Assembly: GCA_031264825.1 (NCBI GenBank)
Contig: JAISDL010000068.1
Location: forward strand, 1 to 7,622
Length of the DNA stretch: 7,622 nucleotides
DNA from: Accumulibacter sp.
Lineage (GTDB): Bacteria; Pseudomonadota; Gammaproteobacteria; Burkholderiales; Rhodocyclaceae
Reading direction: 5' to 3'
Shown: piece after piece, positions 1 to 6,000 of the stretch
How positions within the stretch are numbered: the stretch's first letter is position 1
How the letters are laid out: each line of letters starts with the position of its first letter
The notes under the pieces: generated by a model
Databases searched by the model: none
Told to the model about the DNA's origin: nothing
Seen by the model: the letters and a program-made list of their open reading frames with translations, nothing else
Made by a program: the position numbers and the translations under genes

Positions 1-25
1 ATATTCCTGTCATCTTGTTGCCCAT
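1..25 (-). CDS. Probable 5' end of a divergently transcribed gene, cut by the window edge
   Basis: On the minus strand an ATG at positions 25-23 is preceded by a strong Shine-Dalgarno stretch, AAGGAAG (complement of 33-39), seven bases upstream. Eight codons remain before the window ends, reading MGNKMTGI. A gene diverging from an AraC-type regulator is a very common arrangement; regulators of this type often face a short-chain dehydrogenase or another oxidoreductase, but eight residues cannot identify a product. A second in-frame ATG follows four codons later. The call rests on the ribosome binding site and the context only. Confidence 0.4.
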
Positions 26-60
26 GCGGTTTCTTCCTTGGAAATTGCGTTTACCATAGC

Positions 61-90
61 TTCGCAAGAGCGCCGGAGGCCATATACAAT
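61..90 (+). promoter_or_regulatory. Candidate sigma70 promoter for the AraC-type gene
   Basis: TTCGCA (61-66) and TACAAT (85-90) are separated by 18 bp and match the -35 and -10 consensus at 4/6 and 5/6 positions. Transcription would start near 97, leaving a leader of about 40 bases before the ATG at 138. The interval 26-137 would also have to hold the promoter of the leftward gene. No regulator binding site could be defined by eye. This is a pattern match only. Confidence 0.3.
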
Positions 91-137
91 CCCGCCTGTT
101 TCTTGCACGATCCGATCAATCGTATAGGCCGCTCACC

Positions 138-1061
138 ATGAAGGATGATCTTCAAACCCGGTTTCAGCAGACGAACGAACGGCTCAAGGCCCGGCTGTTG
201 AACAGACTGCCCGGGCCCGGCTCATTTCCCACGCTCATTCCGGATTTGCAGCTTTCCCGGCGCGACGCGGCGGGTCAAAAGGAAAACTGCTTTTACCGGC
301 CCATGCTGGCGCTGGTGGTCCAGGGCAGCAAACGTTCCCTGATCGGTGACGAGGAATACCACTGCGAGGAAGGCTCTTGCGTCGCGGTCGCCGTGGATAT
401 GCCAAGCGTGATTCACGTGATCCGGGCTTCGTCCGAAAAGCCTTTCCTGTCTCTTTCGATCGCCCTGGACAGACAGCTCATGCGCGGGCTTGAAACCGAA
501 CTGCCGCCCGCGCCGTATTCCAAAGCGCGCGGCAAGGCGGTGAGCCTGGCGGAGGTCACGCAGGATTTGCTCGACGCTTTCTTGCGGATGCTCGATCTGC
601 TCGACAGGCCGCGGCAAATGCCCGTCCTTGCGCCAATGATCCTCCGGGAAATACACGTTCATTTGCTTTGCGCTCCCCAAGGGGAGAGCCTGCGTCTTTT
701 CTGCGCCGCCAGCAGTCCGGGCGGTCAGATCGCTCAAGCCGTCACTTGGCTGAGGGAAAACTACCGGGAGCCGATGCGCGTCGCTGCGCTGGCCGAACGG
801 GCGAACATGGCGGAATCCACCTTCAACCGGCATTTCCGTCAAGTGACGAGTTTGAGTCCCCTCCAATTCCAGAAGCGGCTGCGACTCTACGAAGCCCAGC
901 GGCTCATGCTGACGGAGGGCAAAAGCGCCGAAACAGCCGCCTTTACCGTGGGATACGACCATTCTCCCCAATTCAATCGGGAATACAAGCGGCAGTTCGG
1001 AGAATCTCCGCGCCGTGACGTCAAACGGCTATGTACTGCCGGGGCGCTTGCCGGTGCATGA
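138..1061 (+). CDS. AraC-family transcriptional regulator
   Basis: This is a 307-residue DNA-binding regulator, a usual length for the family. Residues about 30-185 resemble the AraC_N cupin-like effector/dimerisation domain of YqhC-type regulators, including the typical stretch YRPMLALVVQGSKRSLIGD and the later RQLMRGLETELP. Residues about 197-296 are a two-helix-turn-helix AraC domain: the first HTH lies around VAALAERANMAESTFNRHF, and the second carries the signature VGYDHSPQFNREYKRQFGESP. It is expected to act in the cytoplasm on its own locus and the divergent neighbour at 1-25; the effector is unknown. The ATG at 138 has only a weak AGG (126-128) upstream. Arginine is mostly CGG here, unlike the CGC-rich genes to the right, so the gene may have a different history from the pilus cluster. 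The family call is firm; the target genes are inferred from position. Confidence 0.93.
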   Translation: MKDDLQTRFQQTNERLKARLLNRLPGPGSFPTLIPDLQLSRRDAAGQKENCFYRPMLALVVQGSKRSLIGDEEYHCEEGSCVAVAVDMPSVIHVIRASSEKPFLSLSIALDRQLMRGLETELPPAPYSKARGKAVSLAEVTQDLLDAFLRMLDLLDRPRQMPVLAPMILREIHVHLLCAPQGESLRLFCAASSPGGQIAQAVTWLRENYREPMRVAALAERANMAESTFNRHFRQVTSLSPLQFQKRLRLYEAQRLMLTEGKSAETAAFTVGYDHSPQFNREYKRQFGESPRRDVKRLCTAGALAGA

Positions 1062-1075
1062 GTCTGTCCCGGCAG
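1036..1075. repeat. Inverted repeat spanning the end of the AraC-type gene
   Basis: CTGCCGGG (1036-1043) and CCCGGCAG (1068-1075) are perfect 8-bp inverted arms around a 24-base loop that contains the stop codon at 1059-1061. No T-run follows, so it is not a standard intrinsic terminator. It could slow 3' decay or be chance in GC-rich DNA. Confidence 0.3.
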
Positions 1076-1408
1076 GTCGATGCCACTTCTCTGGAAGCGG
1101 GTTTGTCCGCCGGTTCAGCCGCGTGCGTCTCGGATGTCAATGGAGATTTTGGCGCTTCCTGGACTTGCGGTTTGGATTTCAGTTCCCCGGATGAGCGGAA
1201 ATTCGGCGCGGCGCGTGGAGGCGTGTGCGAACGTGCGACATTCCGGGGGTCGGTGAGCGCGGCGAACTCCAGCGATACCCGGCGCGGCATCAAAGCGCGA
1301 AGGATTTGGGAACGGAATCCTTCCTCGCCGTCGTACCGATCGCCGAAGCGCTTCTTGCGGGCGTGGAGAGCGACGGTTTCTGGGTATAATGCCTGCATCT
1401 GACGTGCG
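1062..1408. other. Stretch with no supportable gene
   Basis: About 350 bases lie between the AraC-type gene and the ATPase gene. An open frame covers 1031-1402 on the plus strand (123 codons), but its translation is rich in Ser, Arg, Ala and Cys, shows no hydrophobic or domain pattern, has no Shine-Dalgarno sequence and overlaps the end of the regulator. Minus-strand frames here are extensions of antisense shadows from the ATPase gene. Apart from the left arm of the hairpin at its start and a TATAAT box near its end, I see no structure in it. Confidence 0.5.
1385..1390 (+). promoter_or_regulatory. Candidate -10 box upstream of the MshM-like ATPase gene
   Basis: A perfect TATAAT stands in otherwise GC-rich DNA, 30 bp before the preferred start at 1421, which would give a leader of roughly 24 bases. 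No good -35 box lies at 16-18 bp: the best candidate is TGGAGA (1364-1369) at a short 15-bp spacing. The TG at 1381-1382 is one base out of register for an extended -10. Confidence 0.4.
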
Positions 1409-1410
1409 AT

Positions 1411-1415
1411 GGAAG
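1411..1415 (+). promoter_or_regulatory. Ribosome binding site that decides the ATPase start
   Basis: GGAAG lies five bases before the ATG at 1421. The other in-frame ATG, at 1409, has no Shine-Dalgarno sequence, and using it would place this GGAAG inside the coding region. The protein from 1421 begins MYLEHFGLREAPF, the usual beginning of the ExeA/MshM family. Confidence 0.55.
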
Positions 1416-1420
1416 CCACG

Positions 1421-2857
1421 ATGTATCTTGAACATTTCGGCCTGCGCGAAGCGCCTTTTCGCATCACCCCGCACACCGAATTCTTTTTTCCCGGCGCCAA
1501 GCGAAAAGCGACGCTTGAGGCGTTGATCTACGCGACGACGCACGATGAAGGAATCGTCAAGGTCAGCGGAGAAGTCGGCAGCGGCAAAACGATGCTTTGC
1601 CGGATGCTTCTGGAGACTTTGCCGGAATCGGTCAAAACGATCTATTTCGCCAATCCTTCGCTCTCGCGCGAGGAAATCCTCGACACGATCGCCGAAGAAT
1701 TCGACGTGGCGATTCCGGAGAAGCGCACCCGCCGCCTTTTGATGACGATCCAGAAACGCTTGATCGACTATTACGCCGAAGGTCGCTTGGTCGTCATCAT
1801 GGTCGACGAGGCGCACGCGATGCCGCAGGAAACCCTCGAGGAAATCCGCCTGCTCTCGAACCTCGAATCGAAGCGGCACAAGCTCCTGCACATCGTTCTG
1901 TTCGGTCAGCCCGAACTCGACGAGCGCCTCCTCGAGCCGGCCATGCGGCCGCTCAAAGAGCGCATCACGCACAATTTCGCGCTGATCCCGCTCCACCGCG
2001 ACGACATCGGCGAATACCTGATGTTCCGCATCCGTCGCGCCGGCTATCACGGCCCCGACCTCTTCACGCCCGCCGCGATTCGGCTCATTGCCCGCGTTTC
2101 CGAGGGCTTGACGCGACGGATCAACATCCTTGCCGACAAGGCGCTACTCTCGGCTTTCTCCGAAAACAGGCACATGATAGACGCGCGGCAGATCAAGGCC
2201 GCGATCGACGACGCGCAGTTCAATCCGATGAACCATCCTTCGCTCTCCGAAAAATGGCTCGCGGGTTCGCTCGCCGCCGCGCTCATCGCCCTGATCGTCT
2301 CGCTCGGCTATTTCAGGATGCACGAAAAAGTGTCGCCTGTTTTTTCGACGACCGCCGAAACTACGCGCGCCCCCGCGCGCCGCGCGCCCTTATCCCCCCC
2401 TTCGTTTCCGAACGAGGCGATCGCGAGTCCCCTGCCGACGCGACAGGAAATCGCACCGGCGAATCCCGTCGCGCCGACGGCATCGACAACGCTTACCGCG
2501 CCGACAATGCTTGCCGCGCCGACGCCGCCGGTGGCGCCGGATCCTCCGACGCTCGACGAGCGCGTCGCCGCAACCGCGCTATGGCTCGAATCCGTGCCGG
2601 ATTCGCATTTCTTCCTCCAGCTTTTCAGCACGTCCGCAAGCAACCGCGGCGGCGTCGAGGCTTTTCTCGATCAAATCAAATACCTGGACTCGAGGCAGGT
2701 TCGCGTCTACCGCTCCAGCTTGAGCGGTCGCGAACGCTACGGGGTCATTTACGGCGACTACCCCTCGTTCGAGTCCGCGCGGGCGGACCTCGAAAAACTG
2801 AGCCGCATTCATCCGCTCGGCCAGTCGTATATCCGCGGCGTCACCAAACTGCGATGA
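1421..2857 (+). CDS. mshM: MshM/ExeA-type AAA+ ATPase with C-terminal SPOR domain
   Basis: The protein has 478 residues from ATG 1421 (482 if the ATG at 1409 is used). Residues about 1-265 form the ExeA/MshM-type AAA+ ATPase. Walker A is GEVGSGKT at 50-57 and Walker B is VVIMVDE at 124-130, followed by AHAMPQ; FGQPELDERL and the arginine-rich stretch near 180 are also typical. One membrane helix follows at about 279-298, then a Pro/Ala/Thr-rich linker to about 391. A SPOR-like fold closes the protein (about 396-476: HFFLQLFS, then ERYGVIYGDYPSFESARADL). This arrangement puts the ATPase in the cytoplasm and a peptidoglycan-binding module in the periplasm. ExeA ATPases carry a different peptidoglycan-binding domain and help insert secretins through the wall; a similar role for the MshL secretin downstream is inferred. 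Vibrio-type MshM is shorter, roughly the ATPase part alone. Pseudomonas DamX-like ATPase-SPOR proteins are the main alternative family, but the secretin neighbour favours MshM. Confidence 0.85.
   Translation: MYLEHFGLREAPFRITPHTEFFFPGAKRKATLEALIYATTHDEGIVKVSGEVGSGKTMLCRMLLETLPESVKTIYFANPSLSREEILDTIAEEFDVAIPEKRTRRLLMTIQKRLIDYYAEGRLVVIMVDEAHAMPQETLEEIRLLSNLESKRHKLLHIVLFGQPELDERLLEPAMRPLKERITHNFALIPLHRDDIGEYLMFRIRRAGYHGPDLFTPAAIRLIARVSEGLTRRINILADKALLSAFSENRHMIDARQIKAAIDDAQFNPMNHPSLSEKWLAGSLAAALIALIVSLGYFRMHEKVSPVFSTTAETTRAPARRAPLSPPSFPNEAIASPLPTRQEIAPANPVAPTASTTLTAPTMLAAPTPPVAPDPPTLDERVAATALWLESVPDSHFFLQLFSTSASNRGGVEAFLDQIKYLDSRQVRVYRSSLSGRERYGVIYGDYPSFESARADLEKLSRIHPLGQSYIRGVTKLR
2489..2524 (+). 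repeat. 18-bp direct repeat in the linker of the ATPase gene
   Basis: Two adjacent 18-base units, 2489-2506 and 2507-2524, match at 15 of 18 positions and encode TLTAPT and MLAAPT. A related APT codon run stands just upstream. It lengthens the Pro/Ala/Thr-rich periplasmic linker between the membrane helix and the SPOR domain, a place where length variation is tolerated. Confidence 0.55.
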
Positions 2858-2914
2858 CCCCGCGCCACGGTATTCAGAGTGCTCGGGACGCTTTCGCGCC
2901 CCCTGCCCGTCGCG

Positions 2915-2962
2915 TCGGAGTGTCGGAGTATCGGAGTGTTGGCATGTCGGTACGTCGAGTCA
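2915..2962. repeat. Period-8 tandem array between the ATPase and secretin genes
   Basis: Six consecutive 8-base units can be lined up: TCGGAGTG, TCGGAGTA, TCGGAGTG, TTGGCATG, TCGGTACG and TCGAGTCA. The first three are nearly identical and the later ones decay. The array ends 23 bases before the candidate extended -10 of the secretin gene. With a period of 8 it cannot be a coding repeat, and it lies outside any supported gene. Confidence 0.7.
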
Positions 2963-2985
2963 GGGTATCGAGAGAACGCCCCCTG

Positions 2986-2994
2986 TGATATGAT
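2986..2994 (+). promoter_or_regulatory. Candidate extended -10 promoter for mshL-mshN
   Basis: TGATATGAT matches the extended -10 form TGnTATAAT with a single mismatch, in an A+T-rich pocket (2988-3008) of GC-rich DNA. The base 17 bp upstream offers only a weak -35 (TATCGA, 2966-2971), which is acceptable for an extended -10. Transcription from about 3001 would leave a short leader that includes the ribosome binding site at 3011-3016. It implies that the secretin gene can be transcribed separately from the ATPase gene. Confidence 0.45.
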
Positions 2995-3010
2995 TTTCGA
3001 TTCTTTACCG

Positions 3011-3016
3011 TGGAAA
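3011..3016 (+). promoter_or_regulatory. Ribosome binding site supporting a TTG start for mshL
   Basis: TGGAAA ends six bases before the TTG at 3023. A TAG stop in the same frame at 3020-3022 rules out any start further upstream, and there is no ATG or GTG before the lipobox. The other TTG candidates are at 3056 (GGACGCGAG just before it), 3065 and 3083 (no Shine-Dalgarno sequence). Confidence 0.4.
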
Positions 3017-3022
3017 CCGTAG

Positions 3023-4609
3023 TTGCCCCTTGATTTCATCTTCCTTGGACGCGAGTTGGTTTATTTGACAACGCCATACACGTTGAAAAAAGTCGGCGCT
3101 TTTCTGGCGCTTTCCGCTTTTCTCGTCGCGTGCGCGCCTCCCGTGGTCAAGGAAGTCCCGAATTCGTCCGTCCGCTCCGAAAACAGCATCACCCCTCCCC
3201 GCGCCGCGGGTGCGATCCCGCAACCCGTCCAACGGACGGTCGCGCTCCCGAAACCCCGCGCTTCCAAAAAAACCGAGACCTACAACCTCGCCGTCAGCAA
3301 GGTCAAGCTGCACGACCTCCTCTTTGCGATCGCGCGCAACGCGAAACTGAACGTTGTCATCCCTCCCGACCTTTCGGGCAACGTGACGATCAACGCGATC
3401 GACCAGACGCTCCAACAGATTCTCACGCGCATCAGCCGCCAGGTCGGCGCGCGACTCGAAATCGTGGGCAACGACCTCGTCGTCGTGCAGGAGACGCCTT
3501 TTTTGCGTACTTACGAGGTCGATTACGTCGCTGCCGCGGCCGGCGCGACCACGCGCACCGAAAACAGCACGCGGAAACTTTTCTGGGAAACGCTGACGCG
3601 CAACGTCGCCGACCTCGTGCTTGACACCGACAAACCCCTCGCTTCCACGGCGCGTTCCCGTGCAGCGGCGGTCGTCGCGCACCCCGAATCCGGCGTCCTC
3701 GCCGTTCGCGCGACCGTGCGTGGGCACGAAAAAATCCGTGACTTCCTGAGCCGGGTCATGCAAAGCGCGAAGCGTCAGGTGCTGATCGAGGCGCTCGTCG
3801 CCGAAGTCAGGCTTTCGAGCGACTATCCGCACGGGATCGACTGGAACCGTCTGCCTCTCGACGGCGCCGGATTCACGCCGGCGCAGCGCGACTCCGCGCA
3901 TGCGCCGCCGTCCGGCGGCGTTTTCAACCCGCACGATTCGAGCGGCGACATCGAGTCGGCGCTCAAGCTACTCGAAGGCTTCGGCAAGGTGAAAGTCCTG
4001 TCGAGGCCGAAGCTCGCGGTCATGAACAGGCAGTCCGCCGTCGTGAAACTCGTCGACGACAAGGTCTATTTCACCCTGAAAACCGACACGATGACGACCG
4101 AATCGCTTCCCGTCGGCTTTGTCATGCGCGTCACGCCGCAGATCGGTGAAGACGATTCCGTCGTACTGAGCGTCCGTCCGAGCGTCTCGGTCGTCGTCTC
4201 GCAGGTCCCGGACCCGAACCCGACGCCGGCAAATCCCTGCGGCGCCGGTGGCGTCGGCTGCGGCGTTCCGCCGATCGTCAGCAAGCTTCCTGTCGTTCGT
4301 ACACGCGAAATGGCATCCGTCCTCCGCGTCGAGGACGGGGGGATCGCCGTCTTGGGCGGTCTCATCGAGGATCGCATCGAAAGTCCCGACGACGTGCCGC
4401 CCGCTGCTTCGAACGCCCCGGTTTTCGGCGAGCTTTTCCGGCAACGCGACGAGAGCGCGGCCAAAGTCGAGTTTGTGGTCTTCCTCCGACCGCTCGTCGT
4501 CAAAAACGCACGCGCCGACGACGATTTCCCCCGCGACGCGCAAAGCGCCCCGGAAAGCCTTGAACTCTCTGCCCGTCCGAAAGCCAAGAAAGGGGAAAGT
4601 GCCCGATGA
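3023..4609 (+). CDS. mshL: MSHA-type pilus secretin, outer-membrane lipoprotein (MshL)
   Basis: The 528 residues from TTG 3023 form an outer-membrane secretin channel for pilus extrusion. LKKVGAFLALSAFLVAC ends in a lipobox with Cys37, the expected lipidation site. Residues about 87-155 form an STN/N0-like domain. The next stretch, with FWETLTRNVADLVLDTDK and GVLAVRATVRGHEKIRDF, is typical of MshL. The secretin core starts at RQVLIEALVAEV (251) and includes KVKVLSRPKLAVMNRQ, VGFVMRVTPQIG, GGIAVLGGLIEDR and PVFGELF (466-472), ending near 495. The exact start is unsure: TTG 3056 or 3083 would give a more usual signal peptide length. A Pro/Gly loop with Cys406 and Cys413 interrupts the core around 398-420. 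The last codons overlap the next gene (ATGA), so the two are probably translated together. The family is certain; MSHA type rather than PilQ or GspD rests on the MshL-like middle region and the MshM and MshN neighbours. Confidence 0.92.
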   Translation: MPLDFIFLGRELVYLTTPYTLKKVGAFLALSAFLVACAPPVVKEVPNSSVRSENSITPPRAAGAIPQPVQRTVALPKPRASKKTETYNLAVSKVKLHDLLFAIARNAKLNVVIPPDLSGNVTINAIDQTLQQILTRISRQVGARLEIVGNDLVVVQETPFLRTYEVDYVAAAAGATTRTENSTRKLFWETLTRNVADLVLDTDKPLASTARSRAAAVVAHPESGVLAVRATVRGHEKIRDFLSRVMQSAKRQVLIEALVAEVRLSSDYPHGIDWNRLPLDGAGFTPAQRDSAHAPPSGGVFNPHDSSGDIESALKLLEGFGKVKVLSRPKLAVMNRQSAVVKLVDDKVYFTLKTDTMTTESLPVGFVMRVTPQIGEDDSVVLSVRPSVSVVVSQVPDPNPTPANPCGAGGVGCGVPPIVSKLPVVRTREMASVLRVEDGGIAVLGGLIEDRIESPDDVPPAASNAPVFGELFRQRDESAAKVEFVVFLRPLVVKNARADDDFPRDAQSAPESLELSARPKAKKGESAR

Positions 4610-5904
4610 GCCTGCTCATGGAAGCGCTCAAACGCGCCGAGGAATCCCAGCAGCAGCAGACGCCCGCAGACGCGCCGACGCCCAAGGGTGCGACGCCCGA
4701 ATCCGAAGCGCGTTCTTCGTCGGCGGCGAGCGTCAACTCGCTCACGCGCCCTGTTTCGCTTTCCGACAACGAGTTTTCCAACGTATCCGACGACCTTTCC
4801 TTCGCAGCCGGCGCGACACAGTCGAAACCCGCCGCGCGCGACGACGCGGCGTCCGAACGCGCGTTGGTGCGCAAGGTCTTCGCCGCGAAACAAACGCACG
4901 GACCGAGCCTCGCTTTCTGGATCACGCTCGCGGTTCTGCTCGCGATGGCATCCGTCGCCTCCTTTCATTTTTGGCACCAATACAAACTGATCACTGGCAG
5001 TTCGCAGACGCATCCGCTCGTCCCGGACACGCCGGGGTCGACGTCTTTTCCGCCCGCGCCGTCGATCCCCCCGCAGGCTTCTCCGTTCCCGATGACACCC
5101 GAAAACGCTCCATCGCCCCCTTCCCCTTCGCCCTCTTCTCCCGCAGCGGCATCGAGGTCGCCCTCCCTTTCGGAAAATCCGTTCGCACCCGAAGGCGTTT
5201 CCGCGCCGCCGCGCAGGCGGGGAACGACGGCAAGGGGTCGCGCCACTGAGACCCCGATCCACCTGAGCCGGGGAAGATCCGCCGTCGATCCCAAGCTCGG
5301 AAGCGCCTACGACCTCTTGCGCGCGGGCCGTTTCGACGAAGCCCTGCCGTATTACGAGGCGGTGTTGATATCCGACCCGGAAAACATCGACGCCGTTCTC
5401 GGACTCGCCGCGATCGCCGGGAAATCCGGTCAGCGCGAGCGCGCCGCTGCGTATTACCGTCGCGCGCTCGAAATCGACCCCGGGAACCCGACGGCGCTCG
5501 CGGGATCGATCGACGAACGCGGCGAGTCCGACAAATCCGACAAATCCAACCAATCCGACCCGACAGCCTCCGAAAGAACGCTCAGAAACGCGCTCGCCGC
5601 GCGCCCCGACTCTCCGGCGCTCCTGTTTTCGCTGGGGAATCTTTACGCGGGACAAAACCGCTGGAGCGAGGCCCGACGGGCTTATTTCAACGCCTACGTG
5701 ATCGACCCCGGCAACGCCGACCACGCGTTCAACCTCGCCGTCAGCCTCGACCATTTGAAGCAGCCGCGTCTGGCCGTCCGCTACTACGAGGCGGCGGTCG
5801 AGGCCGCTCTCGAAAACGCGCGCGCGTGTTCTTTCGACGTCGACCAAGCAAAAAGCCGAATCCTTGAACTGACATCGCGCCCCGGCGCCATGAACGCCCG
5901 GTAA
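4606..5904 (+). CDS. mshN: MshN-type membrane-anchored TPR protein
   Basis: The 432-residue protein begins MSLLMEALKRAEE, the conserved N-terminal motif of MshN and related pilus/secretion TPR proteins. A short cytoplasmic part to about residue 101 ends in ALVRKVFAAK, followed by one membrane helix (about 102-122), a long Pro/Ser/Ala-rich linker (about 130-225) and a C-terminal TPR region in the periplasm. TPR-like repeats can be placed at about 230-262, 264-297, 337-370 and 371-404, each with the G/A, Y and P spacing of the motif (for example PYYEAVLISDPENIDAVLGL). Residues 308-319 (SDKSDKSNQSDP) are a nucleotide-repeat insertion between the second and third TPR. The ATG sits in an ATGA overlap with the secretin gene and has AGGGG (4591-4595) upstream, so translational coupling is likely. 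MshN is thought to scaffold the assembly machine; its exact role is not established. Confidence 0.82.
   Translation: MSLLMEALKRAEESQQQQTPADAPTPKGATPESEARSSSAASVNSLTRPVSLSDNEFSNVSDDLSFAAGATQSKPAARDDAASERALVRKVFAAKQTHGPSLAFWITLAVLLAMASVASFHFWHQYKLITGSSQTHPLVPDTPGSTSFPPAPSIPPQASPFPMTPENAPSPPSPSPSSPAAASRSPSLSENPFAPEGVSAPPRRRGTTARGRATETPIHLSRGRSAVDPKLGSAYDLLRAGRFDEALPYYEAVLISDPENIDAVLGLAAIAGKSGQRERAAAYYRRALEIDPGNPTALAGSIDERGESDKSDKSNQSDPTASERTLRNALAARPDSPALLFSLGNLYAGQNRWSEARRAYFNAYVIDPGNADHAFNLAVSLDHLKQPRLAVRYYEAAVEAALENARACSFDVDQAKSRILELTSRPGAMNAR
5527..5562 (+). repeat. 9-bp tandem repeat inside the mshN coding sequence
   Basis: Four 9-base units follow one another: TCCGACAAA twice, then TCCAACCAA and TCCGACCCG. 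Nine bases equal three codons, so the array reads in frame as SDK, SDK, SNQ, SDP. It lies between TPR units where the protein can tolerate an insertion. Its reverse complement (TTTGTCGGA units) shares the TCGGA core of the array at 2915-2962. Confidence 0.7.
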
Positions 5905-5930
5905 AAAGCGGCGCCGCCTTGGCGGAACGC

Positions 5931-5959
5931 TTGACCCCGGTTTTCGTTTAGGGTGAAAT
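5931..5959 (+). promoter_or_regulatory. Candidate sigma70 promoter for the cyclase gene
   Basis: TTGACC (5931-5936) and TGAAAT (5954-5959) are 17 bp apart and match consensus at 5/6 and 4/6. Transcription would start near 5966, about 35 bases before the ATG at 6001. If real, the cyclase is expressed independently of the pilus genes, with which it shares direction but not an overlap. Confidence 0.35.
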
Positions 5960-6000
5960 GGGTGACATCCAGGAATTTGACGAATCCGTAATTTCCATTC

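Noticed and set aside
1031..1402. A 123-codon plus-strand frame after the AraC-type gene
   Set aside because: It overlaps the regulator's end, has no ribosome binding site, and its composition does not look like a folded or membrane protein.
1115..2050. A 311-codon minus-strand frame antisense to the ATPase gene
   Set aside because: It is an antisense shadow: no ribosome binding site or domain, and it depends on the coding bias of the real gene.
1597..2988. A 463-codon plus-strand frame overlapping the ATPase gene
   Set aside because: The product is extremely rich in Arg and Ala with no hydrophobic pattern. It is a frame-shifted reading of the ATPase gene, which has clear Walker motifs in its own frame.
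2984..2988. TGTGA half-site resembling a CRP operator, tempting because of the nearby cyclase
   Set aside because: The other half at the right spacing reads TTTCG rather than TCACA, and the half-site is part of the extended -10 sequence.
3065..3070. TTGACA resembling a -35 box inside the start of mshL
   Set aside because: There is no -10-like sequence 16-18 bp downstream, and it lies in the signal peptide coding region.
5907..5950. Possible intrinsic terminator between mshN and the cyclase gene
   Set aside because: Several short GC arms overlap (GCGGCGCCGC, CCGCC/GGCGG), but none gives a clean stem followed by a T-run; the TTTT near 5941 is too far away.
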